Positions 1 to 12,393 of a DNA stretch of 64,000 nucleotides are shown in pieces (within the stretch, counting starts at the first letter, position 1; every line of letters starts with the position of its first letter). This stretch comes from Aplectana chamaeleonis (taxonomy: Eukaryota; Nematoda; Chromadorea; Rhabditida; Cosmocercidae). The DNA is taken from the NCBI GenBank assembly GCA_029168955.1, contig JAPDOI010001721.1, positions 1 through 64,000 on the forward strand. The letters run 5' to 3'. The position numbers and the translations under genes were made by a program. Below the pieces are notes generated by a model that was not told where the DNA came from, did no database searches, and worked only from the letters and a program-made list of their open reading frames with translations.

Positions 1-3000
1 GGACGCCGTAGAAAGATGTGCAGGGACCCAAATGAGAGTGACGCCGGACGTGCCGCAGAAAGTGTGCGGTACCCAAATGGGCCTGCGCAGGACGCCGCAA
101 AAAATGTGCGGGGCCCAAATGAGAGTGCGCAAGACGTCGTAGAAAGTGTGCGTGACCCAAGTGGGATTGCGCCGGAGATCGCAAAAAGTGTACGGGACCC
201 ATGTGGGAGTGTTCCGAACGCCGCAGAAAGTGTGCGCGACCCAAGCGAAAAATCGCCGGACGGCACAGAAAGTGTGCGGGGCCCAAGTGGGAGTGCGCCA
301 GACGCCGTAGAAAGTGTGTGGGACTCAAATCAGAGTGCGTCGGACGCCGTAGATAGTATGAGGGACCCTAATGGGTGTGCGCCGGACGCCGTAGAAAGTG
401 TGCGGGACCCAAGTGGGAGTGCGCCGGACGCCGCAGTGTACGTGGCGCCAGTGGAAGTGCGAAAGACGCCGTAGAAAGTGTGCGGGACCCAAATGAGAGT
501 ACGCCGGACGCCGAAGAAAGTGTGCGGGACCCAAATGAGAGTGCGCCGGACGCCGTAGAAAGTGCGCGGGAAACAAATGAGAGCGCGCCCGACGCCGCAG
601 AAAGTGTGCGGGACCCAAGCGGGAGTCCGGGGGCCGCCGCAGAAAGTGTGCGGCACCCAAGTGGGAGTGCGGCGGACGCCGGAGAAAGCGTGTGGGACTC
701 AAATCAGAGGGCGTCGAAGGCCGTAGATAGTACGAGGGACCCTAATGGGTGTGCGCCGGACGCCGTAGAAAGTGTGCGGACCCAAGTGGGAGTGCGCCGG
801 ACGCCGCAGAAAGTGTACGTGGCTCCAGTGGAAGTGCGAAAGACGCCGTAGAAAGTGTGCGGTACCCAAATGAGAGTACGCCGGACGCCGAAGAAAGTGT
901 GCGGGACCCTAATGGGTGCGCCGGACGCCGCAGAAAGTGTGGGACCCAAGTGGGAGTGCGCCGGACGCCGTAGAAAGTGTGTGGGACCCAAGAGGAGTGC
1001 GCCGGACGCCGCAGAAAGTGTGCGGGACCCAAGCGGGAGTGCGCCGGACGCCGCAGAAAGTGTGCGGACTCAAGAGGAAGTGCGCCGGACGCCGTAGAAA
1101 GTGTGCTGGACCCAAATGCGAGTGCGCCGGACGCCGTAGAAAGTGTGCGGGACCCTAATGGGTGCGCCGGACGCCGTAGAAAGTGTGCGTGACCCAAGTG
1201 GGAGTGCGCCGGACGCCGCAGAAAGTGTGCGGGACCCAAGAGGAAGTGCGCCGGACGCCGTAGAAAGTGTGCGGGACCCAAATGAGAGTGCGCCGGACGC
1301 GGAGAAAGTGTGCGGGACCCAAATGAGAGTGCGCCGGAAGCCGCAGAAAGTGTGCGGGACCCAAGCGGGAGTGCGCCGGACGCCGCAGAAAGTGTACGTG
1401 GCTCCAGTGGAAGTGCGAAAGACGCCGTAGAAAGTGTGCGGGACCCAAATGAGAGTACGCCGGACGCCGAAGAAAGTGTGCGGGACCCAAATGAGAGTGC
1501 GCCGGACGCCGCAGAAAGTGTGCGGGACCCAAGTGGGAGTGCGCCGGACGCCGTAGAAAGTGTGCGGGACCCAATCAGGGTGCGCCGGACGCCGTAGAAA
1601 GTGTGCGGGACCCAATGAGAGTGCGCCGGACGCCGTAGAAAGTGTGCGGGACCCAAGAGGGAGTGCGCCGGACGCCGCAGAAAGTGTGCGGGACCCAAGG
1701 TGCGCCGGACGCCGTAGAAAGTGTGCGGGACCCAATCTATGGGAGTGCGCCGGACGCCGCAGAAAGTGTGAGGGACCCACGTGGTGTGCGAAAGACGCCG
1801 TAGAAAGTGTGCGGGACCCAGAATGAGAGTACGCCGGACGCCGAAGAAAGTGTGCGGGACCCAAATGAGAGTGCGCCGGACGCCGTAGAAAGTGTGCTGG
1901 ACCCAAGCGGGAGTGGCGCCGGACGCCGCAGAAAGTGTGCGGGACCCAAGTGGAAGTAGCGTCGGACGCCGCAGAAATTTGTACGTGGCTCCAGTGGAAG
2001 TGCGAAAGACGCCGTAGAAAGTGTGCGGGACCCAAATGAGAGTACACCGGACGCCGAAGAAAGTGTGCGGGACCCAGATGAGAGTGCGCCGGACGCCGCA
2101 GAAAGTGTGCGGGACCCAAGTGGAGTACGCCGGACGCCGCAGAAAGTGTGCGGTACCCAAATGAGAACGCGCCGGACGCCGCAGAAAGTGTGCGGGACCC
2201 AAGTGGGAGTGCGCGGGACGCCGTAGTAAGTGTACGGGATCCAAATGGGCCTGCGCCGAACGCCGTAGAAAGTGTTCGGGATCCAGATGAGAGTGCGCCG
2301 GACGCCGTAGAAAGTGTGCGGGAAACAAATGAGAGTGCGCCGGACGCCGCAGAAAGTGTGCGGGACCCAAGCGGGAGTCCGCCGGACGCCGCAGAAAGTG
2401 TGCGGGACCCAAGTGGGAGTGCGACGGACGCCGTAGAAAGTGTGTGGGACTCAAATCAGAGTGCGTCGGACGCCGAAGATAGTACGAGGGACCCTAATCG
2501 GTGAGCGCCGGACGCCGAAGAAAGTGTGCGGGACCCAAATGAGAGTACGCCGGACGCCGCAGAAAGTGTACGTGGCTCCAGTGGAAGTGCGAAAGACGCC
2601 GTAGAAAGTGTGCGGTACCCAAATGAGAGTACGCCGGACGCCGAAGAAAGTGTGCGGGACCCAAATGAGAGTGCGCCGGACGCCGCAGAAAGTGTACGGG
2701 ACCCAAGTGGGAGTGCGCCGGACGCCGTAGAAAGTGTGTGGGACTCAAATCAGAGTGCGTCGGACGCCCTAGATAGTATGAGGGACCCTAATGGGTGTGC
2801 GCCGGACGCCGTAGAAAGTGTGCGGGACCCAAGTGGGAGTGCGCCGGACGCCGCAGAAAGTGTACGTGGCTCCAGTGGAAGTGCGAAAGACGCCGTAGAA
2901 AGTGTGCGGGACCCAAATGAGAGTGCGCCGGACGCCGTAGAAAGTGTGCGGGACCCAAGCGGGAGTCCGCCGGACGCCGCAGAAAGTGTGCGGGACCCAA

Positions 3001-6000
3001 GTGGGAGTGCGACGGACGCCGTAGAAAGTGTGTGGGACTCAAATCAGAGTGCGTCGGACGCCGTATATAGTATGAGGGACCCTAATGGGTGTGCGCCGGA
3101 CGCCGTAGAAAGTATGCGGGACCCAAGTGGGAGTGCGCCGGACGCCGCAGAAAGTGTACGTGGCTCCAGTGGAAGTGCGAAAGACGCCGTAGAAAGTGTG
3201 CGGGACCCAAATGAGAGTACGCCGGACGCCGAAGAAAAAGTGCGGGACCCAAATGAGAGTGCGCCGGACGCCGCAGAAAGTGTGCGGGACCCAAGTGGGA
3301 GTGCGCCGGACGCCGTAGAAAGTGTGCGGGACTCAAATCAGAGTGCGTCGGACGCCGTAGAAAGTGTGAGGGACCCTAATGGGTGTGCGCCGGACGCCGT
3401 AGAAAGTGTGCGGGACCCAAGTGGGAGTGCGCCGGACGCCGCAGAAAGTGTGCGGGACCCAAGAGGAAGTGCGCCGGACGCCGTAGAAAGTGTGCTGGAC
3501 CCAAGCGGGAGTGCGCCGGACGCCGCAAAAAGTGTGAGGGACCCTAATGGGTGTGCGCCGGACGCCGTAGAAAGTGTGCGGGACCCAAGTGGGAGTGCGC
3601 CGGACGCCGCAGAAAGTGTGCGGGACCCAAGAGGAAGTGCGCCGGACGCCGTAGAAAGTGTGCTGGACCCAAGCGGGAGTGCGCCGGACGCCGCAAAAAG
3701 TGTGCGGGACCCAAGTGGTAGTGCGTCGGACGCCGCAGAAAGTGTACGTGGCTCACGTGGAAGTGCGAAAGACGCCGTAGAAAGTGTGCGGGACCCAAAT
3801 GAGAGTACGCCGGACGCCGAAGAAAGTGTGCGGGACCCAAATGAGAGTGCGCCGGACGCCGTAGAAAGTGTGCGGGACCCAAGTGGGAGTGCGCCGGACG
3901 CCGCAGAAAGTGTGCGGGACCCAAGTGGAAGTGCGCCGGACGCCGTATAATTTGTACGTGGCTCCAGTGGAAGTGCGAAAGACGCCGTAGAAAGTGTGCG
4001 GGACCCAAATGAGAGTACACCGGACGCCGAAGAAAGTGTGCGGGACCCAGATGAGAGTGCGCCGGACGCCGCAGAAAGTGTGCGGGACCCAAGTGGGAGT
4101 GCGCCGGACGCCGCAGAAAGTGTGCGGGACCCAAATGAGAACGCGCCGGACGCCGCAGAAAGTGTGCGGGACCCAAGTGGGAGTGCGCGGGACGCCGTAG
4201 TAAGTGTACGGGATCCAAATGGGCCTGCGCAGAACGCCGTAGAAAGTGTTCGGGATCCAAATGAGAGTGCGCCGGACGCCGCAGAAAGTGTGCGGGACCC
4301 AAATGAGAACGCGCCGGACGCCGCAGAAAGTGTGCGGGACCCAAATGAGAGTACACCGGACGCCGAAGAAAGTGTGCGGGACCCATATGAGAGTACGCCG
4401 GAAGCCGCAGAAAGTGTGCGCGACCCAAGTGGGAGTGCGCTGGACGCCGCAGAAAGTGTGCGGGACCCAAGTGGGAGTGCGCCGGACGCCGTAGAAAGTG
4501 TGCGGGACCCAAGCGGGAGTCCGCCGGACGCCGCAGAAAGTGTGCGGTACCCAAGTGGGAGTGCGACGGACGCCGTAGAAAGTGTGTGGGACTCAAGCGG
4601 GAGTGCGCCGGACGCCGCAAAAAATGTGCGGGACCCAAGTGGAAGTGCGTCGGACGCCGTAGAAAGTGTGCGGGACTCAAATCAGAGTGCGTCGGACGCC
4701 GTAGAAAGTGTGAGGGACCCTAATGGGTGTGCGCCGGACGCCGTAGAAAGTGTGCGGGACCCAAGTGGGAGTGCGCCGGACGCCGCAGAAAGTGTGCGGG
4801 ACCCAAGAGGAAGTGCGCCGGACGCCGTAGAAAGTGTGCTGGACCCAAGCGGGAGTGCGCCGAACGCCGCAAAAAGTGTGCGGGACCCAAGTGGTAGTGC
4901 GTCGGACGCCGCAGAAAGTGTACGTGGCTCACGTGGAAGTGCGAAAGACGCCGTAGAAAGTGTGCGGGACCCAAATGAGAGTACGCCGGACGCCGAAGAA
5001 AGTGTGCGGGACCCAAATGAGAGTGCGCCGGACGCCGTAGAAAGTGTGCGGGACCCAAGTGGGAGTGCGCCGGACGCCGCAGAAAGTGTGCGGGACCCAA
5101 GTGGAAGTGCGCCGGACGCCGTATAATTTGTACGTGGCTCCAGTGGAAGTGCGAAAGACGCCGTAGAAAGTGTGCGGGACCCAAATGAGAGTACACCGGA
5201 CGCCGAAGAAAGTGTGCGGGACCCAGATGAGAGTGCGCCGGACGCCGCAGAAAGTGTGCGGGACCCAAGTGGGAGTGCGCCGGACGCCGCAGAAAGTGTG
5301 CGGGACCCAAATGAGAACGCGCCGGACGCCGCAGAAAGTGTGCGGGACCCAAGTGGGAGTGCGCGGGACGCCGTAGTAAGTGTACGGGATCCAAATGGGC
5401 CTGCGCAGAACGCCGTAGAAAGTGTTCGGGATCCAAATGAGAGTGCGCCGGACGCCGTAGAAAGTGTGCGGGACCCAAGCGGGAGTGCGCCAGACGCCGC
5501 AAAAAGGGTGCGGGACCCAAGTGGAAGTGCGTCGGACGCCGCAGAAAGTGTACGTGGCTCCAGTGGAAGTGCGAAAGACGCCGTAGAAAGTGTGCGGGAC
5601 CCAAATGAGAGTACGCCGGACGCCGAAGAAAGTGTGCGGGACCCAAATGAGAACGCGCCGGACGCCGCAGAAAGTGTGCGGGACCCAAGTGGGAGTGCGC
5701 GGGACGCCGTAGTAAGTGTACGGGATCCAAATGGGCCTGCGCAGAACGCCGTAGAAAGTGTTCGGGATCCAAATGAGAGTGCGCCGGACGCCGCAGAAAG
5801 TGTGCGGGACCCAAATGAGAACGCGCCGGACGCCGCAGAAAGTGTGCGGGACCCAAGTGGGAGTGCGCGGGACGCCGTAGTAAGTGTACGGGATCCAAAT
5901 GGGCCTGCGCAGAACGCCGAAGAAAGTGTGCGGGACCCAAATGAGAGTACGCCGGAAGCCGCAGAAAGTGTGCGCGACCCAAGTGGGAGTGCGCTGGACG

Positions 6001-9000
6001 ACGCAGAAAGTGTGCGGGACCCGCGGAGTGGCGCCGGACGCCGTAGAAAGTGTGCGGGACCCAAGCGGGAGTCCGCCGGACGCCGCAGAAAGTGTGCGGT
6101 ACCCAAGCGGGAGTGCGACGGACGCCGTAGAAAGTGTGTGGGACTCAAGCGGAGTGCGCCGGACGCCGCAAAAATGTGCGGGACCCAGCGGAAGTGCGTC
6201 GGACGCCGTAGAAAGTGTGCGGGACTCAAATCAGAGTGCGTCGGACGCCGTAGAAAGTGTGAGGGACCATAATGGGTGTGCGAGTGCCGGACGCCGTAGA
6301 AAGTGTGCGGGACCCAAATGGGAGTACGCCGGACGCCGCAGAAAGTGTGCGGGACCCAAATGAGGAAGCGCCGGACGCCGTAGAAAGTGTGCTGACCCAA
6401 GCGGGAGTGCGCCGGACGCCGCAAAAAGTGTGCGGGACCCAAGTGGAAGTGCGTCGGACGCCGCAGAAAGTGTACGTGGCTCCAGTGGAAGTGCGAAAGA
6501 CGCCGTAGAAAGTGTGCGGGACCCAAATGAGAGTACGCCGGACGCCGAAGAAAGTGTGCGGGACCCAAATGAGAGTACGCCGGACGCCGTAGAAAGTGTG
6601 CGGGACCCAGATGAGAGTGCGCCGGACGCCGCAGAAAGTGTGCGGGACCCAAATGAGAACGCGCCGGACGCCGCAGAAAGTGTGCGGGACCCAAGTGGGA
6701 GTGCGCGGGACGCCGTAGTAAGTGTGTACGGGATCCAAATGGGCCTGCGCAGAACGCCGTAGAAAGTGTTCGGGATCCAAATCAGAGTGCGCCGGACGCC
6801 GTAGAAAGTGTGCGGACCCAAGCGGAGTGCGCCGGACGCCGCAAAAAATGTGCGGGACCCAAGTGGAAGTAGCGTCGGACGCCGCAGAAAGTGTCCGTGG
6901 CTCCAGTGGAAGTGCGAAAGACGCCGTAGAAAGTGTGCGGTACCCAAATGAGAGTACGCCGGACGCCGAAGAAAGTGTGCGGGACCCAAATGAGAGTGCG
7001 CCGGACGCCGCAGAAAGTGTGCGGGCCCCAAGCGGGAGTGCGCCGGACGCCGTAGAAAGTGTGCGGGACCCAAGCGGGAGTCCGCCGGACGCCGCAGAAA
7101 GTGTGCGGGACCCAAGTGGGAGTGCGACGGACGCCGTAGAAAGTGTGTGGGACTCAAATCAGAGTGCGTCGGACGCCGTAGATAGTATGAGGGACCCTAA
7201 TGGGTGTGCGCCGGACGCCGTAGAAAGTGTGCGGGACCCAAGTGGGAGTGCGCCGGACGCCGCAGAAAGTGTACGTGGCTCCAGTGGAAGTGCGAAAGAC
7301 GCCGTAGAAAGTGTGCGGGACCCAAATGAGAGTACGCCGGACGCCGAAGAAAGTGTGCGGGACCCAAATGAGAGTGCGCCGGACGCCGCAGAAAGTGTGC
7401 GGGACCCAAGTGGGAGTGCGCCGGACGCCGTAGAAAGTGTGCGGGACCCAAGCGGGAGTCCGCCGGACGCCGCAGAAAGTGTGCGGGACCCAAGTGGGAG
7501 TGCGCCGGACGCCGTAGAAAGTGTTTGGGACTCAAATCAGAGTGCGTCGGACGCCGTCGAAAGTGTGAGGGACCCTAATGGGTGTGCGCCGGACGCCGTA
7601 GAAAGTGTGCGGGACCCAAGTGGGAGTGCGCCGGACGCCGCAGAAAGTGTGCGGGACCAAAGTGGAAGTGCGCCGGACGCCGTAGAAAGTGTGCGGGACC
7701 CAAACGGGAGTGCGCCGGACGCCGCAAAAAGTGTGCGGGACCCAAGTGGGAGTGCGTCGGACGCCGCAGAAAAAGTACGTGGCTCCAGTGGAAGTGCGAA
7801 AGACGCCTTAGAAAGTGTGCGGGACCCAAATGAGAGTGCGCCGGACGCCGTAGAAAGTGTGCGGGACCCAAGTGGGAGTGCGCCGGACGCCGCAGAAAGT
7901 GTGCGGGACCCAAGTGGAAGTGCGCCGGACGCCGTATAATTTGTACGTGGCTCCAGTGGAAGTGCGAAAGACGCCGTAGAAAGTGTGCGGGACCCAAATG
8001 AGAGTACACCGGACGCCGAAGAAAGTGTGCGGGACCCAAATGAGAGTGCGCCGGACGCCGTAGAAAGTGTGCGGGACCCGCGGGAGTGCGCCGGACGCCG
8101 CAGAAAGTGTGCGGGACCCAAATGAGAACGCGCCGGACGCCGCAGAAAGTGTGCGGGACCCAAGTGGAGTGCGCGGGACGCCGTAGTAAGTGTACGGGAT
8201 CCAAATGGCCTGCGCAGAACGGCGAAGAAAGTGTTCGGGATGCAAATGGGAGTGCGCCGGGCGCCGTAGAAAGTGTGCGGGACCCAAGCGGGAGTCCGCC
8301 GGACGCCGCAGAAAGTGTGCAGGACCCAAGTGGGAGTGCGACGTACGCCGTAGAAAGTGTGTGGGACTCAAATCAGAGTGCGTCGGACGCCGTAGAAAGT
8401 GTGAGGGACCCTAATGGGTGTGCGCCGGACGCCGTAGAAAGTGTGCGGGACCCAAGTGGGAGTGCGCCGGACGCCGCAGAAAGTGTGCGGGACCCAAGTG
8501 GGAGTGCGACGGACGCCGTAGAAAGTGTGCGGGACCCAAATGAGAGTGCGCCGGACGCCGTAGAAAGTGTGCGGGACCCAAGTGGGAGTGCGCCGGACGC
8601 CGCAGAAAGTGTGCGGGACCCAAGTGGAAGTGCGCCGGACACCGTATAAGTTGTACGTGGCTCCAGTGGAAGTGCGAAAGACGCCGTAGAAAGTGTGCGG
8701 GACCCAAATGAGAGTACACCGGACGCCGAAGAAAGTGTGCGGGACCCAAATGAGAGTGCGCCGGACGCCGCAGAAAGTGTGCGGGACCCAAGTGGGAGTG
8801 CGCCGGACGCCGCAGAAAGTGTGCGGGACCCAAATGAGAACGCGCCGGACGCCGCAGAAAGTGTGCGGGACCCAAGTGGGAGTGCGCGGGACGCCGTAGT
8901 AAGTGTACGGAATCCAAATGGGCCTGCGCAGAACGCCGTAGAAAGTGTTCGGGATCCAAATGAGAGTGCGCCGGACGCCGTAGAAAGTGTGCGGGACCCA

Positions 9001-12000
9001 AGCGGGAGTCCGCCGGACGCCGCAGAAAGTGTGCGGGACCCAAGTGGGAGTGCGACGGACGCCGTAGAAAGTGTGTGGGACTCAAATCAGAGTGCGTCGG
9101 ACGCCGTAGAAAGTGTGAGGGACCCTAATGGGTGTGCGCCGGACGCCGTAGAAAGTGTGCGGGACCCAAGTGGGAGTGCGCCGGACGCCGCAGAAAGTGT
9201 GCGGGACCCAAGAGGAAGTGCGCCGGACGCCGTAGAAAGTGTGCTGGACCCAAGCGGGAGTGCGCCGGACGCCGCAAAAAGTGTGCGGGACCCAAGTGGT
9301 AGTGCGTCGGACGCCGCAGAAAGTGTACGTGGCTCACGTGGAAGTGCGAAAGACGCCGTAGAAAGTGTGCGGGACCCAAATGAGAGTACGCCGGACGCCG
9401 AAGAAAGTATGCGGGACCCAAATGAGAGTGCGCCGGACGCCGTAGAAAGTGTGCGGGACCCAAGTTGGAGTGCGCCGGACGCCGCAGAAAGTGTGCGGGA
9501 CCCAAGTGGAAGTGCGCCGGACGCCGTATAATTTGTACGTGGCTCCAGTGGAAGTGCGAAAGACGCCGTAGAAAGTGTGCGGGACCCAAATGAGAGTACA
9601 CCGGACGCCGAAGAAAGTGTGCGGGACCCAGATGAGAGTGCGCCGGACGCCGCAGAAAGTGTGCGGGACCCAAGTGGGAGTGCGCCGGACGCCGCAGAAA
9701 GTGTGCGGGACCCAAATGAGAACGCGCCGGACGCCGCAGAAAGTGTGCGGGACCCAAGTGGGAGTGCGCGGGACGCCGTAGTAAGTGTACGGGATCCAAA
9801 TGGGCCTGCGCAGAACGCCGTAGAAAGTGTTCGGGATCCAAATGAGAGTGCGCCGGACGCCGTAGAAAGTGTGCGGGACCCAAGCGGGAGTGCGCCGGAC
9901 GCCGCAAAAAATGTGCGGGACCCAAGTGGAAGTGCGTCGGACGCCGCAGAAAGTGTACGTGGCTCCAGTGGAAGTGCGAAAGACGCCGTAGAAAGTGTGC
10001 GGGACCCAAATGAGAGTACGCCGGACGCCGAAGAAAGTGTGCGGGACCCAAATGAGAGTACGCCGGAAGCCGCAGAAAGTGTGCGGGACCCAAGTGGGAG
10101 TGCGCTGGACGCCGTAATAAGTGTGCGGTATCCAAATGGGCCTGCGCAGAACGCCGTAGAAAATGTTCGGGATCCAAATGAGAGTGCGCCGGACGCCGTA
10201 GAAAGTGTGCGGGAAACAAATGAGAGTGCGCCGGACGCCGCAGAAAGTGTGCGGGACCCAAGTGGGAGTGCGCCGGACGCCGTAGAAAGTGTGCGGGACC
10301 CAAGCGGGAGTCCGCCGGACGCCGCAGAAAGTGTGCGGTACCCAAGTGGGAGTGCGACGGACGCCGTAGAAAGTGTGTGGGACTCAAATCAGAGTGCGTC
10401 GGACGCCGTAGATAGTATGAGGGACCCTAATGGGTGTGCGCCGGACGCCGTAGAAAGTGTGCGGGACCCAAGTGGGAGTGCGCCGGACGCCGCAGAAAGT
10501 GTACGTGGCTCCAGTGGAAGTGCGAAAGACGCCGTAGAAAGTGTGCGGGACCCAAATGAGAGTACGCCGGACGCCGAAGAAAGTGTGCGGGACCCAAATG
10601 AGAGTGCGCCGGACGCCGCAGAAAGTGTGCGGGACCCAAGTGGAGTGCGCCGGACGCCGTAGAAAGTGTGCGGGCCCCAAGCGGGAGTCCGCCGGCCGCC
10701 GCAGAAAGTGTGCGGGACCCAAGTGGGAGTGCGCCGGACACCGTAGAAAGTGCTTGGGACTCAAATCAGAGTGCGTCGGACGCCGTCGAAAGTGTGAGGA
10801 CCCCACGGTGTGCAGCGCCGGACGCCGTAGAAAGTGTGCGGGACCCAAGTGGGAGTGCGCCGGACGCCGCAGAAAGTGTGCGGGACCAAAGTGGAAGTGC
10901 GCCGGACGCCGTAGAAAGTGTGCGGGACCCAAACGGGAGTGCGCCGGACGCCGCAAAAAGTGTGCGGGACCCAAGTGGGAGTGCGTCGGACGCCGCAGAA
11001 AAAGGACGTGGCTCCAGTGGACGTTCGAAGGACGCCGTAGATAGTGTGCGGGACCCAAATGAGAGTGCGCCGGGCGCCGTATAAAATGTGCGGGACCTAA
11101 GCGGGAGTGCGCCGGACGCCGCAGAAAGTGTGCGGGACCCAAGTGGGAGTGCGCCGGACGCCGTAGAATTTGTACGTGGCTCCAGTGGAAGTGCGAAAGA
11201 CGCCGTAGAAAGTGTGCGGGACCCAAATGAGAGTACACCGGACGCCGAAGAAAGTGTGCGGGACCCCAATGAGAGTGCGCCGAACGCCGAAGAAAGTGTG
11301 CGGGACCCAAATGAGAGTGCGCCGGAAGCCGCAGAAAGTGTGCGGGACCCAAATGAGAACGCGCCGGACGCCGCAGAAAGGGTGCGGGTCCCAAGTGGGA
11401 GTGCGCGGGACGCCGTAGTAAGTGTACGGGATCCAAATGGGCCTGCGCAGAACGCCGTAGAAAGTGTTCGGGATCCAAATGAGAGTGCGCCGGACGCCGT
11501 AGAAAGTGTGCGGGACCCAAGCGGGAGTCCGCCGGACGCCGCAGAAAGTGTGCGGGACCCAAGTGGGAGTGCGACGGACGCCGTAGAAAGTGTGTGGGAC
11601 TCAAATCAGAGTGCGTCGGACGCCGTAGATAGTATGAGGGACCCTAATGGGTGTGCGCCGGGTGCCGTATAAAATGTGCGGTACCCAAGTGCAAGTGCGC
11701 AGGACGCCGTAGAATTTGTACGTGGCTCCAGTGGAAGTGCGAAGGACGCCGTAGAAAGTGTGCGGGACCCAAATGGGCGTGCGCAGAACGCCGTAGATAG
11801 TGTGCGGGACCCAAATGAGAGTGCGCCGGGCGCAGTATAAAATGTGCGGTACCCCAGTGGAAGTGCGCAGGACGCCGTAGAAATTGAATGTGGCTCCAGT
11901 GGAAGTGCAAGAGACGCCGTAGAAAGTGTACGGGACTCAAGTGGGAGTGCGCCGGATGCCGTAAAAAGTGTGCGGGACTAAAATGGGTGTGCGCCGGACG

Positions 12001-12090
12001 CTGCAGAAAGTGTGTCGGACCCAAACGAAAGTACGTTGGACGCCGTAAAAACTGTGCGGTGACCAAGTGAAAGTGTGCGGGACCCAAATA
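1..12090. repeat. 42-bp satellite array (about 285 units), with higher-order structure
   Basis: The block is a tandem array of a 42-bp unit made of two related 21-bp halves, one starting GTGCGGGACCC and one starting GCGCCGGACGCC. Because 42 is a multiple of three, the plus frame reads a 14-residue peptide such as VRDPNESAPDAVES for hundreds of codons (474 codons at 2,526-3,950) and the minus strand reads GPAHFLRRPAHSHL-like repeats (670 codons at 4,682-6,694). Monomer variants recur in order: a GTATAATTTGTACG variant sits at 3,946 and 5,122 (exactly 1,176 bp apart) and related ones at 8,645 and 9,527 (882 bp apart), and a GACTCAAATCAGAG variant recurs about every 294 bp at 2.45-3.33 kb. The array runs off the left edge. 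I see no start context, splice signal or frame preference that favours a coding role; the open frames follow from the period. Single-base indels cluster at 0.8-2.5, 6.0-6.4, 8.1-8.3 and 10.6-10.8 kb. Confidence 0.97.
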
Positions 12091-12190
12091 CAAGCACGCC
12101 CATGCCGATCATTTTTTCCGCCGGGCTACCGTAACCACTCTTGAACAAAACATGATAACGAACGATAACACACGCTCATAACATGCGTGG

Positions 12191-12199
12191 TATAAAAGG
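12191..12199 (+). promoter_or_regulatory. TATA box inside the satellite-junction element
   Basis: A textbook TATAAAAGG lies about 100 bp inside the element. A start site about 30 bp downstream would fall near 12,220. No ORF follows on the plus strand, so any transcript would be non-coding or would read into the 21-bp satellite. Confidence 0.45.
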
Positions 12200-12205
12200 G
12201 CAGAG

Positions 12206-12262
12206 GAGCGGTATACATTCATTTACAAACCGCTCTCTTCAAGAAGCCACTGGAAAGTGGCT
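12206..12262 (+). other. Two adjacent perfect hairpins downstream of the TATA box
   Basis: GAGCGGT at 12,206-12,212 pairs with ACCGCTC at 12,229-12,235, and AGCCACT at 12,245-12,251 pairs with AGTGGCT at 12,256-12,262 across a GGAA loop. Both stems are seven perfect pairs. The second stem would lie in the transcript if the TATA box is used. This could be a structured small RNA or retroelement leader; no known RNA family is recognised. Confidence 0.4.
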
Positions 12263-12393
12263 AAGGGGGTCGAAATTGTGCAAACATGGTTGTTGGCTAT
12301 TACGATATGCTTATATCCAAGCTGACACTTGGAAAAATTTTGAGGGAGGGTTACGGTAGCCCTGCCAAAAAATGATCGGCATGAGCGTGCTTG

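Larger units (their letters stand above)
12091..12393. mobile_element. 303-bp inverted-repeat element between two satellite blocks, with a TATA box
   Basis: The ends at 12,091-12,136 and 12,349-12,393 are inverted repeats of about 45 bp with few mismatches (outer end CAAGCACG, inner end GGCTACCGTAACC). The middle is not satellite sequence. It carries TATAAAAGGG at 12,191 and two small palindromes. GACCCAAAT satellite sequence flanks both sides, so a target duplication cannot be told from the repeat background. No reading frame of note is present. It could be a non-autonomous DNA transposon that carries a promoter, or a piece of an LTR that became flanked by inverted repeats. The family is not recognised. 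Confidence 0.75.

Noticed and set aside
742..2454. 570-codon minus-strand frame in the satellite as a repeat protein gene
   Set aside because: Several frames on both strands are equally open because the unit is 42 bp; no promoter, splice site or frame preference singles one out.
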